Shown here piece after piece: positions 22,385 through 33,919 of a stretch of 64,000 nucleotides of DNA. The notes under the pieces were generated by a model. The model saw only the letters and a list, made by a program, of their open reading frames with translations, had not been told where the DNA came from and did no database searches. The position numbers and the translations under genes are program-made. Numbering within the stretch: position 1 is the first letter of the stretch; every line of letters starts with the position of its first letter. The stretch comes from Lytechinus pictus (taxonomy: Eukaryota; Echinodermata; Echinoidea; Temnopleuroida; Toxopneustidae), in the NCBI RefSeq assembly GCF_037042905.1, contig NC_087253.1, positions 17,838,501 through 17,902,500 on the forward strand, read 5' to 3'.

Positions 22385-23340
22385 TTTGGTTACCATAGCA
22401 ACACCTATTTTTTCCTTCCAAAAAATCATAATATTTTATTAATATCTAACCTCCATACTTTCAAATTGGGTATGGTATGATGTTGTATTACCGTTAGTCC
22501 CGAAATTTAATTTTAAAAATTACCTGCACATGGTCTAAGCCGAAATCGATCGGTATATTTTTATTATGTAAAATAGAAAAGTCATCATTAAGAGGAATGC
22601 GAAAAATGGGTGTGGCTAATATGACGTCAATAAAAAGAAATTGCCCAAGGCTAGGGTACCTGCATGTGCCACGACCTGCATGTCAGATTCTTGGAGTAGA
22701 CACCCTAGAATATATACAACCACTTCCAGTAAAAAAATATACATATTATACATAGCCAACGAACTTGACGGTCATAATGTTGATCATATCTAGCGGACTA
22801 TTGGTACATAGCAAGGATAACATGGATAACCCGGCCGCGGGGAGTACCCAGCCAGATCAGGAACAGATCGTTTCATCTTAATGAAGTTTGTTTCTAACTA
22901 TACCGTAAAAGGGCTGATAATGAAAAATGCACATGTAGATATCTCCTTGTTAATTCACTCACCTCAATAGTTATGCCTTTGGTCCGTTATTAATACTGGG
23001 ACTTGACAATCTCAGACACAGTTTGAACAGGCCTGAAAAGTATTAGTGAACTTGATATAGTACTACATGTATTATATGCAGTCTCAGTACAGTTTGTCTT
23101 GCTTTAGCTCTGCTATTGCTCACTATAATAGCTGTTTGGTAATTCGTGTTCAAACTATTTTTAGTGACTGGGAATTTCCCACCGACCTTCGACCTTAGTC
23201 GCGCGCACGTTGCAATATCAACCTATCTCTGAAAAAGAGATAATAACATATACATATAAAGGTCTCTCTCTCTATATATATTTATATAAAAATATGTATA
23301 TATACAGTATATATATATGTGTGTAAAGTTATACATGTAC

Positions 23341-23371
<31 letters not shown>

Positions 23372-23890
23372 ATATATATATATATATGAGGAGTTTCTTT
23401 GCAAAAGGGGTTAGATCCACTTAATTTAAACAATGCCGTGAAAATCGAGCTTTTTACCAGGTTTTGATTCTCCCATTTTGCAATATTCTTATGCGAACCT
23501 ATGAAATTGTCATGATACACTACCCTACCATGTGAACATTGGGTATAAAATAAATTGTGAACAATTAGGTATAAAATAAATCTACCTGTGTTCATATTTA
23601 ATATTTTTTTAAGAATACCGTTGTGGATCTAGCTCCTTTGGCAGGATATTTTGATGGACTGGCTGAGGGGAGGGGGGGGGGGCCTAAGGTGACTTTATCA
23701 CCCTCTCAATAAAATAACGGGGTAGTATATTGTACATTACCTCTCTTTTAGATACCGTGTATTTCTCTTTTAAAATATCTTAACCCAGGCCTCTCCTTTT
23801 GATAATTTTCTTTCTTATTTTTTTCTGCCTCTTGTTATTTTCACTGCCACTCCATATCTTACTGCCTCTCTCCTACTCAATCTCTCTCTC
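22385..23890. repeat. Segmental-duplication upstream block, unit 3 copy
   Basis: It is paralogous to 8422-10240 and 47430-48640, and begins with GGTTACCATAGCAACACC. A (TA)n-rich insertion lies near 23270-23390. It ends in a G-rich run and CCTAAGGTGACTTTATC, leading into the minisatellite. No gene is seen. Confidence 0.75.
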
Positions 23891-23984
23891 TCTCCCATTC
23901 TTCCTCTCTCACAAACATGCTCTCTCTCACACACACACACACACACATACACACACACCACATCATCTCTCTCCCATTCTACTT

Positions 23985-24310
23985 CTCTCAAAAACACGCT
24001 CACACACACACTCTGACACTTTCTCCCAGTCAATCTCTCACTATTTCATCCTTCCTTCCTCCTTCACAAACACGCTCACACACACCCTCTGACACTTTCT
24101 TCCAGTCAATACTCACTATTTCACCCATTCTACTTCTCTCACAAACACGCTCACACACACACTCTGACACTTTCTCCCAGTCAATCTCTCACTATCACCC
24201 ATTCTATTTATCTCACATACCCGCACACACACACCCACACACACACCCTCTGACACTTTCTCCCAGTCAATCTCTCACTATTTCACCCATTCTACTTCTC
24301 TCACAAACAC
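23985..24310. repeat. Minisatellite, about 76 bp unit, four to five copies (unit 3)
   Basis: It has the same unit as the large array at 10243-12560 (TTTCTCCCAGTCAATCTC, CACAAACACGCTCACAC) but is far shorter. It is flanked by the same TC- and CA-rich lead-in on the left and by CACACACACAAAGTAA on the right. Confidence 0.88.
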
Positions 24311-24329
24311 GCTAACATTCACCCACCCA

Positions 24330-26275
24330 TCCTCTCCCTCCCCCACAAACACACACACCCTCACACACACACACAAAGTAAAGAAAATGTCTATAAACAT
24401 TAAATAAATGAATAAATAGACAAAGGAAATTCCATCGTTAATATACACGAGATTTATTGCAGTTTATTTAAACTCCAGCAAAACAAAACAAAATAACATG
24501 TAATTAAAGTTTTCGCAGATATTAATAATGTAAGTATGTATACTTCAGTACTTCTCGAAGTTCTCGTTATATGCATGCACATGTTTTTTTACACCTATAA
24601 AAATCCCGAAATTAAAAAAGCTTTGATTCTTATCGAGTATTGCATTATAGTATTAGAATTATGCTATCGCAAGCGATCATAAAAAAACGAACAAACAGAA
24701 AATATAATATCAGATCTGTTACGATACTGCAACAAATAACAAAAAAAAAAAAAAAAATTGATTTCCTTTTTTTTATTACAGGAAATAAATTATGTACTTA
24801 AACAAAATAAAATAAAACTGTCTGAACAAAATAATGTAAAACCACCAATTTAAGTTCATTTCCAGTATCTACTGATGCGATTATATCCATGTTTTGCTAC
24901 TGTATATAAACAATAATGTTACCTGATTCTTATTTATAATATTCCAGTAATTACGATATCGTAGACAGCCATAAAAACACACAAAACAAATATATAGAAC
25001 ATCACATTTAGGTTTTCGTGATCTATTGGTGTAATACATTTCATGCTATATTTTTCTTCCCTATTTAATGAAGAAATTTCGTTCTTCTTTACGACGTTCA
25101 CAACATGACATAAAAAACGGAAAAATTATATTACAGGCCTACTTGCTACAGCTGTGCCAATCATGATTTTTTTTTTTTACAGATATACGTCATTATAGTG
25201 GATATAGTATATAAACATTTCAATAAATGCAATACTACACACTCTTTGAAATAACGAGTGGAAATATTTTCAATGTCGCAACCACTAAAAAAAGGTAGGT
25301 CTACTAAATTCTGATTTTTAAATAAACAATAAATTAAATGAGAAAAACAATGAAAGTTTCAGCAAAATGGAATCACAATTTCAAAAGTAACATAAAGTTT
25401 GATTAGTAAATTGTCTTCACGGGATATTATTATTTTTTTTTTTAATCAAAAATTTTCTTTTTGAGAAGGTATGGTTTTGTAACTTTTGTATCTCATAATA
25501 CGGGTAAAACTAGAAAATTCCAACATTTACTTTCTTTCTTTGAAATATGTTCTGAACTTGTCCATATATTAGTTCAAACAGCTGTGTATTTTCCACAGAA
25601 ATTATTGTACAGTATAGAAAAACAAAAAGGACGGAGATAGTTGATTTAAAAAATATATCTAGACTTATTTGTACAAGTACATAGTTTATCTTGAATGACA
25701 ATGGTCAAATTAAATCTTGTAAATACCTCGAGTATGACTTTGTTAGGGCGCTTTATTTGCAGGGTTTACTATTGATTTTCAAAACAGGGCCTAAGCCATT
25801 CCAACACATTTAAAAGAACTTAAAGTGTGTATTAAGATTTTAAATCAAATTAGATTATTTATTCAAAGAAAAACATTTTTATGCCATTTATAAGTAAACA
25901 AATCCTGACTAAATCTAAATGTCAACTGGATGAAAATAGATTTTGTATGGATTTGTAGTTAAAATTACATATCGGATACAGAGAAGAGAATTTTGAAATG
26001 CAAGATGCTTACTGGTAAATGCAAACAGGTTAAAAGTTCAACGTGATAGGCAACGTAATGTTTTGGGGGTATGGGTGGGGGTTTTTTTTGGGGGGGGGAG
26101 GGGTTGAGAAAGGTGTTGGAAATGGTATGTGGTATATGTTTACATAATTATATACCACATGTGTACATATGATCCTATTATCAGAAAGGGGAAATTATTA
26201 CTGGATATCACACATGTCCCTACTACAAGATGGTGATATCATACTATGCATCAAAATTGATGTCATCCATTCTAT
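24330..26275. repeat. Segmental-duplication block 3' of TRIM copy 3
   Basis: It is paralogous to 12775-14700 and, from about 24820, to 801-2540. It lacks the foldback element present in unit 2, so it gives the empty site for that insertion (TACTACAAGATGG near 26220). No gene is seen. Confidence 0.78.
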
Positions 26276-28096
26276 TCAGTGGAATATGTAGAGTCTTTCC
26301 GGAGTGCAGAAAGCGATCTCTCCTGATCGGTACTGCTGGAGATAATACCAATGTCTCTCAGGCCTCTCAATCTTGTAATCATTAACAAGGTTTCGGATGT
26401 GTCTTAGTTCATTTGTATACTCGTCAATGCTCACCAAACCTTCATCATGCTTCACCTTGGCTACCAGGATTGTATTCCATTGAGATACAGCAGCGTAAAG
26501 GTTGCTATCCGGTTTCTTTAATTTATGTTGTACAGCACCCTGTTTGTCTATCAATCTGATAGTATCATCTGATGAAGTGATCAGAGAACCATGGTAACTA
26601 GTGATTTGCTGTGGTTCATACCCGTTGCATGGTATCTCACTGACTGCTTGCCCACCTGCTGTTGAAAATACAAGGATCTTCTTGGCTTCCCAGTAGCTCA
26701 CATAGATCTGATCATCACCATCAACAGAGAGATTAGGAAATTCCCCTGCATCACTACTTAGAGTCTGAAATATTACATCTAATTTTGCGTACTCTGGTGT
26801 GTACAGTGTGATATTGTCTGAAGTGTCCATCGCAACACATCGACCATCAGAGAGGAATCCTACATCACGAATTCCATCATCCTTGAGAACTGTTTGCTGA
26901 AGCTGACCATCAGGAGAGAAGATATGCATGCCACCTGTCCAACATCCTACTGCCATTCTACCGTCCGGTGTAGTAGTCATTGCACTAAGGCTATCCTCAG
27001 TAGGCAAAATGACGTACTTTTCAACCACATTAACAATATGCCCAAGGCCTAGCTCATCCTTTCCAATGTTTCTCTCAAAGCTTACACTTTTTCCCTTCTT
27101 GCTTGATTTTCTTGGCGGCTCGTAGTCAGGATCCTCTTGATCAAAGGCCTCTCGTAAATCTTCACATAAAGTGTCATGTGCAGCCAGAGTATCCATATCT
27201 AACGGTATCTTTGTTCTATCGGTTACCATCTCAGCAATGGTCGTCAACTGATTGATGTGCTTCTGAGCCGTGGTCTTCATGCTTTCCAGTTCTTTCTCTA
27301 CTCCTTCAGTCGTTTCATTGACTTCTCTTAGTAGGCTTTCTCTCTTCTCTGTCAACTGCCGGACTGCTTCATCGTATGCTTTGTTGATGTCACTTGTACA
27401 CTGTTTCTTAGCATTGTCAACACTCTTGCTCTGATCATCTATGAAATCAATGTACTTTAGAAAGAATGATCGTTTCGTGTCCACCTTGGACTTAAGTTCT
27501 TCGATACTCTTCATGTGTCTATCCTCATAAGCAGCTCCCTCGATGACTGTGTGTCCTTCTCCCGTATGTTCCATAACAACACATCTGAAGCATGTGAATC
27601 TCCTGCAGGTGGAACAGAAACATCCATCGTCTTCTTTCGGGTGTTTCCTGCATTTACGGTATCTACGTACTGACACCTTTCCTGATGAGATCTCACTCAT
27701 GGCGATGACGTCATGACCTATGAAGTCTCCCCATTGAGAGTGCATATTAAGACAAGTGGTGCAGAGATACTTTCCACAGTCTTGGCAGTAGACAACAGCA
27801 CTGGGTTTGTCATTAGATTTACAATTCGTGCAAATCTGCGGATGACACTTCATTTCCTCTATTACATTTTTCAAAGCAAGATTTGCCTGTAGTTTGCCGA
27901 CATCTTGGTTTGGAACCTGGGTTACAGCTCTGCAGATAGGGCATCGGATCTGACAGTTACCGTGGCACTCCAAGAGGTTGTCCAAGCAAGTCTTGCAGAA
28001 AGTGTGAGAACAAGACAGGATCTTGGGATCGGTGAATGTAGAAAGACACACAGGACACTCCATACTCTGGGAGATGGCATTCATTGCATCGGCCAT
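26276..28096 (-). CDS. TRIM-family RING E3 ubiquitin ligase-like protein, copy 3 (606 aa)
   Basis: This is an intact single coding exon with the same length and domain order as copy 2. The start is taken at ATG 28096 (MADAMNAISQ), because a TTTTGCAG acceptor at 28115-28117 lies just upstream. All RING zinc ligands (C14 to C55) and the second B-box ligands are kept. Differences from copy 2 cluster in the second B-box (DDGCFCSTC, and HTGEGHTVIEG after the last cysteine pair), the coiled coil and the propeller (WTGGMHIFSPDG). This could mean changed partners. Its 5' flank is intact only to 28177; the remainder has been pushed 15.3 kb away, to 43476, by a nested transposon block. Any noncoding first exon beyond that point would now need an intron longer by 15.3 kb. 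Whether copy 3 is still transcribed is therefore the main uncertainty. Confidence 0.93.
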   Translation of the reverse strand: MADAMNAISQSMECPVCLSTFTDPKILSCSHTFCKTCLDNLLECHGNCQIRCPICRAVTQVPNQDVGKLQANLALKNVIEEMKCHPQICTNCKSNDKPSAVVYCQDCGKYLCTTCLNMHSQWGDFIGHDVIAMSEISSGKVSVRRYRKCRKHPKEDDGCFCSTCRRFTCFRCVVMEHTGEGHTVIEGAAYEDRHMKSIEELKSKVDTKRSFFLKYIDFIDDQSKSVDNAKKQCTSDINKAYDEAVRQLTEKRESLLREVNETTEGVEKELESMKTTAQKHINQLTTIAEMVTDRTKIPLDMDTLAAHDTLCEDLREAFDQEDPDYEPPRKSSKKGKSVSFERNIGKDELGLGHIVNVVEKYVILPTEDSLSAMTTTPDGRMAVGCWTGGMHIFSPDGQLQQTVLKDDGIRDVGFLSDGRCVAMDTSDNITLYTPEYAKLDVIFQTLSSDAGEFPNLSVDGDDQIYVSYWEAKKILVFSTAGGQAVSEIPCNGYEPQQITSYHGSLITSSDDTIRLIDKQGAVQHKLKKPDSNLYAAVSQWNTILVAKVKHDEGLVSIDEYTNELRHIRNLVNDYKIERPERHWYYLQQYRSGEIAFCTPERLYIFH

Positions 28097-28689
28097 GGTT
28101 AGAATTCTAGAATACTGCAAAATGAAAGATAATAAAGAAAACATGACACATGTAGTATTGGATATATTTTATCGTTTGGACATGGAGGATTCATTTTTAA
28201 ACGCTCTGGCCCGTATTCTGATAGCAGGTTTAATTTAACCCTAGTCTAAAGTTAACCCTGGTTTAACTAAACCTCCTCTAAACCTCACCTCTGGTCTAAG
28301 TGTAGTTTAATTATTTTGGTATTATGATAGCCAGGTTTAACTAAACCTGGGTTAAACCCGGGTTTTAAATTCTTTTTGGAAATAATAACCCTCTTTTAAC
28401 CAAGACTAGCACTTTTTTGGTAAATTACTGCTGCAGGGATGACTGCAACAAAGTTGAAAAAATGTCACTAAAGTTGTTTTTTCTTAAAAATTTGGATTTT
28501 ATGGAAACTAATTACAACTATTGTAGTGAAAGAAAAGCATTCATCATCCATATATGGTAAGAAATTTCCATTCACATAATCTTAATTTTTGTTAATTACT
28601 AAAACATTTCAACCCCAAACCGAGTGACCTGCACAGTTTTTTGTGTATCAGTCCCATTTATTGCTTTTCATGTTTGTCAAAATCTAAAT

Positions 28690-30010
28690 TGACTAGATTC
28701 CCCTCACCCACTCTAGACTAGAGTCTAGACTCTAGTCCTAGATCTAAAACAATAAGTTAAATGGTCGACATCTTTATTCTAACTTTAAGTAAGGGAATTT
28801 TTTTGTAACTTTTGAGAGTAGTCTTGGGTCTAACATTAGGCCTATACTCGGTAGTTAGATCTAGCCTAGGCCGACAATTGTTTGGAGGAGAATTGAACAT
28901 TGTTTTGACTTTTTTACTTTCCTGAAGCAAAACGTACCGTCTATTTAGTGGAGCAACCGAGACTGAAGCTACATATTGGTCTAGGCTAAGAACAACATTC
29001 AGGACTTAGGCTGGCTTAGCCTGCCCTTGGGACAGGGATAGATATAGATTTCTTTTCTAACCTTACTTAGATCTAGTGGAATAGATCTGATTTGTCTTAC
29101 ATACATGTAGCCGTAGGCCCTAGACAAAAAGCTTTGAACAGTCTCTGCATTGGTTGTTCCGCTGAACTATGTCTATGACAGTCTACGTTGGCCTCTCTCA
29201 CCAAGGCAATGTGATATGACAGTAAAATGTCAGAATTTTTAAAATAAATCCCGTTAGATCTGACTATCGCTGCATTGCTTGCCAAGTAACTAGGCCTGGC
29301 AAAATTTAGAATTAGTCCTAGACATCTCTCTAGACTCTACTCCTGTTTAGGTCCATATCTGTTTCTTTGAAGTTTTTTTATTTAAACATTTTTGGGGACT
29401 CGTTTACTGGTTTAGGTTTCCAGGTCCAGGACTAGAAAACAGGCCTAAACCTAGACAAACGGCTCAGTCTTGAGTAGACTAGGCCTGACCTAGATTTATT
29501 TAAGAATTTAGATCCAGGCCTAACGTTAGTCTGTGCTATCTATTCATTCTAGATTCTATTTCTAGCCTAGCCGGTAGCCCTAATGTTAGGACTGGCTGAT
29601 CTAGTCTACTGTATGATCTAGAATCTCTAACGCTGGCCTAGGCTAGATCTAGACTAAATAATTTAGACTAAAAGTTAGACCCTATCTAGACCTAGAACTA
29701 GATCTACAACAATCTAGGTCTACATGTAATATGTCTAGATCTAGAGATTTGTAGACTCTCAACATGCTCAATGTAGATTCCTATTCCTAAATAAAAAAAT
29801 AGTAAATGTAGGCTAGTTTACAGTTACTCATCTAACGTTAGGCCTTTAAAAGGAAGTACATGTAACGTTAGGCTAGAGATCTAACGTTGGATTATTTATA
29901 TTGCTAGATCGATCTAAAGGATCTAGATCTAGGCCTAGATCTAAAGCTAGGGACTGTAGTTCGAGATCTAGAGGTCTAGCACCCCCTTAAAACTAGAACT
30001 AAGCCTACAG
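28690..30010. repeat. CTAG-dense degenerate repeat
   Basis: The stretch is built from short words such as TCTAGA, AGATCTAG, CCTAGG and AACGTTAGGCC. I count on the order of 45-50 CTAG tetramers in about 1.3 kb, where about five would be expected by chance. No regular period is obvious. The ORFs in it are not convincing genes. Confidence 0.75.
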
Positions 30011-30059
30011 CTACATGTAGTTTTCTGTGTAGCCAAACAACAGTTAGCATTGACCATTG

Positions 30060-31190
30060 TCTTAATCTTATTTTGGTGTGTGTAGTTACCATACAAACAC
30101 ACATTTTGATGAATGAGAAAATGTGTCTTGCAGATTATTTTACCTCAAGACTAATGTGTGTGCTAAATTTTATGAGCATTTGAAAAAAGATGAAGGAGTT
30201 CGAACTACCAAATTTTCACCTTATTTTTGTTATTTAATATGTTGTTACCATGGCAACACGATTTCTAATACAGACAAAAATGTATCTTAGACATCTTCAC
30301 CTCAACATTAATGTATGTGCCAAATTTTAAAGAGAATTGACCAGTTGGAAACTGATAAAGTAGTTCAAATCACTTGATTTTCATCTAACTTTGATATTTG
30401 ATTTGTTACCATGGCAACATTATTTTTTTATAAAGTCATAAAATATATTTTGCACATCTTTACATCAAGACTAATGTTTGTGCCACATTTCATGAGAATT
30501 GGTTAAAACTGAGAAAATAGTTGGAATTGAAATTTTTTTTAATAGTTTTTGCCATAATATACCGTTACCATGGCAACACAATTTCCGACACATGCAAAAA
30601 ATGTGTCTTGCAAATCTTCACCTCAAGACTTATGTATGTGCCAAATATCATGAGAAATGGTTTAAAAATTATAAAGTAATTAAAACCACAAGTTTTTCAC
30701 CTAATTTTCTATATTTAATATGTTGTTACCATGGCAACGCAATTATATACTTTAGGCATAGCATATGTTTTGCACATCTTCACAATAAGACTAATGTATG
30801 TGCCAAATTTCATGAGAATTGGTTAAAAACTGAGGAAGTAGTTGGAACAGCAAGATTTATACATAGTTTTTGCCATAATATACCGTTACCATGGCAACAC
30901 AATTTCCGACACATGAAAAAATGTGTCTTGCACATATTTACCTCAAAACCAATGTGTGAGCCAACTTTCTTGAGAATTGGTAGAAAACTGATGAAAGTAT
31001 TTTAAACGGCAAAATTTTGGCCATAATATGCTGTTACCATGGCAACACAATTTCCAAAAAAGGAAAAAAAAACTTCTTACACCTCTTTACCTCGAGACCA
31101 ATGTGTGTTCCAAATTTCATGAGAATCGGTTAAAAACTGAGGAAGTAGCTTGTAATGCAATATAGGCATATATTCTAAAAAAATTGTTGG
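30060..31190. repeat. Tandem repeat of about 160 bp, seven units, each with a GTTACCATGGCAAC palindrome
   Basis: The 14-bp palindrome occurs exactly at 30244, 30405, 30564, 30725, 30885 and 31033, with a degenerate copy at 30085. Spacings are 148-161 bp. Units also share ATGTGTCTTGCA-like, CTTCACCTCAAGACT-like and CAAATTTCATGAGAATTGG-like segments. A 168-codon ORF runs through the array (30499-31005) only because the units stay near the same frame. Confidence 0.88.
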
Positions 31191-31928
31191 CCATGATTTG
31201 TTGGATTTAAACCAGGCTTAAACTACCCCCTGCGCGAGTTTAACTTTTTGAGGATTTATTACCACACTTAGACCAGGGTTAACTTAAACCTTGCTATCGG
31301 AATACGAAACTTAAACCTAGGTTTAAATATGGCAGTTTATTACCACACTTAGACTAGGGTTAAGTTAAACCACGCTATCAGAATACGGGCCCTAGAGTGT
31401 AACTTTGTGGTTCACAGAAATACTATAGGCTACCAAAATTCCTCTTAATCCACTTCTACGATAACTCATGAAAAATGATTTTCTGCCTGTAAGCTGATTT
31501 AAACAGTTTTATGTGATATATCTTTGTACTTGCTGAACTTCATCTACGGAAAGTGGTCAAAGTGCCAGATACTAGATCTCAGACTGGTGCTACGTGTAAT
31601 ACGACAGGCAAGATGGACACGCCCAAAGCTACATTAATTAAGTCGAAAACTTACGCCACTGCTGAGTCACTGACTGATTTTAGACTGCATTTCGACAATT
31701 TTACTTCTAAAATCTTAGAAAAGTTAGATAACGTCATTTTCAGCATTTCCGATATCAGAGAAGAGATTAAAGACATGAAATCTACGATATCTATATTACA
31801 ATGAGCGGCAACTGATTCTGCGTCCCGTGTGGAAACCATTGAAAACAAAGTTATTCCTGAATTAAAGGAGAAATATATTGAAAATCGTAAAAATTGAGAA
31901 TCATATATCAAATCAAAGGAGAAAATAA

Positions 31929-33484
31929 GGAGAACACGATGGTGTACATCATTTATCATGGAGACCGATGGAACTCAGTTAATTGATAGTTTAAAGTTCT
32001 CTCTCTGAATGCTTCAAACACGCAGAATTACGTCCGCGAAATTGGGGATTTTTTATGACGTCACTTTCTGTACGAGAGGCGTGATTGGCCCTCCCACGTG
32101 GGCTCCACTTGCATGCAAAACCTGTTGCCAGGGTACGTTTTCTCCACATTGTCACTGAATACTTCGATCACGAAATGAAAGAAAACCCAGAATTTTATCT
32201 AGATTTGGATTTTCAGATTGATGATTTTGAAGATGAAGAGAATGATGATGAAGTGAACAACAAAGTGACGTAGTTGGGGGTAAATTGGGGGAATCGATGA
32301 TGAGGAGTCGGACAATTCAACTTGCAACACGATCACATGCATGCCGATTCGCTACCAACTCATGCAGCTGCTAAGTGCTAGCTACACCGCGCGTGCCAAA
32401 TTGAATTCACGAAAATGACTTACCACACTGTCCAGACAGAGTCTCTTACTTCTGTGACTATGAAGAAGGAAAATAATGATAAAACTGTACTTACAAATAA
32501 GTGAATGTAATCCGAACCTGAAGGCAAATCAACTCAACGAATAGCAGCAGACGATATGCACCGATGATAAACTTCATGTGGCTGGGATAGATCAGTTGTC
32601 ACTCGTTCTGTTAGATGTAATTTTTATCTCATTAATTTGACAAAATTACGAAACTCGGGGAATTATTTATCTATATAAAAATATAGTAACATCTCGTATA
32701 ATTTTTAAATTACGATAAAACGTTTTTTGAAGGAAAACGTTGAGGTAAATTAAAATTAGATGTAAAAGATCCCCAACATGCGTATAGCTTGATTGAGAGC
32801 TGTGCAACACGTGCATAGATCTACTCTCTCAGCCACTGGCGAGCAAGCAATACGGCATGTTTGTGATTTTGATTACGATCACATATACGAGCTTTTAAAA
32901 GGTTTTATCGTAATTTAAAAAATAATACGAGATGTTACTATATTTTTATATAGATAAATAATTCCCCGAGTTTCGTAATTTTGTCAAATTAATGAGATAA
33001 AAATTACATCTAACAGAACGAGTGACAATCTATCCCAGCCACGTGAAGTTTATCGTCGGTGCATATCGTCTGCTGCTATTCGTTGAGTTGCCTTCAGGTT
33101 CGGATTACATTCACTTGTTTGTAAGTCCAAGTCCAAATCCAAATCTAGATAAAATTATGGGTTTTCTTTCATTTCGTGATCGAAGTATTCAGTGACAGTG
33201 TGGAGAAAACGTACCCTGGCAACAGGTTTTGCATGCAGGTGGAGCTTCACATGGGAGAGCCAATCACGCATCTCGTACAGAAAGTGACGTCATCAAATTC
33301 AAGTCAATTCAGAGACCGATGCGAGGCATATTTCGGAGAGGCATTTTGAGCGTTTTTTAATCGGCGATTTTCACCTTATGTATTATTTTCGTTATTTTTG
33401 AATGACCCACTGATAATCCCCACATCATTACCTTTCCATTGACATATAATAAGACCACATTCATAATCAATATAGTTCTCCTTT
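31929..33484. mobile_element. Foldback element within LINE ORF1
   Basis: Long inverted arms are visible. One pair is 32056-32225 with 33150-33295 (containing TGCATGCAAAACCTGTTGCC and its complement). The other is 32480-32740 with 32890-33120 (containing AATTATTTATCTATATAAAA and its complement). The segment 32236-32480 has no counterpart in the right arm. The outer ends share AGGAGAAC/GTTCTCCT only weakly, so the boundaries are approximate and no TSD is claimed. Confidence 0.75.
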
Positions 33485-33919
33485 AATAAGAAAACAAAAA
33501 GAATGTGAGCAAAACCTGCACGACGCCATCATCGCACAGGAAATTCACGAGAGTAAAAGAAATTTGCTATTCTATGGTATCGAGAAAAAAACAGATGAAA
33601 ACGTCGAAGAGATTGTCCGGAACGTCATCGGATCTCTCGATCTACCAGCATCTAAGACGAGCAGGATGATGTTTAATAATGTCCATCGACTGCCTAGAAA
33701 GCCGAACGACGACATCAAAATAAACGCCCGACCCCGTTATCGCTCGATTTGTTTCGATGTCCGACCGCGATGAAGTATTCAACGCTTTCGATATAAGGTT
33801 GCAGCGACGACCAAACGACGACGTAAGCAAGAGTCTTCGCAGCAATTACCCGCGGATCACGATACGTTCTGACCTACCAGCTGAGCTTAAAAAAATACGC
33901 TATCAACTTGAGAAAGAAG

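Larger units (their letters stand above)
28208..31391. mobile_element. 3.2 kb inverted-repeat element in the LINE 5' region
   Basis: The left end GGCCCGTATTCTGATAGC and a following segment ending TTAACCCTAGTCTAA are mirrored at the right end (…TAGACTAGGG… to CAGAATACGGGCC). Near both ends there are further TTTAAACC/GGTTTAAA arrays. The interior holds a CTAG-rich stretch and a tandem array with GTTACCATGGCAAC. No transposase is recognised, and I could not define a TSD. Confidence 0.78.

Noticed and set aside
30499-31005. 168-codon ORF with an internally repeated protein
   Set aside because: It runs through the ~160 bp tandem array. The protein repeat only reflects the DNA repeat.
30060-31190. 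CRISPR-like array
   Set aside because: The regular repeats are whole ~160 bp tandem units in a eukaryotic transposon, not short repeats with unique spacers, and there are no cas genes.
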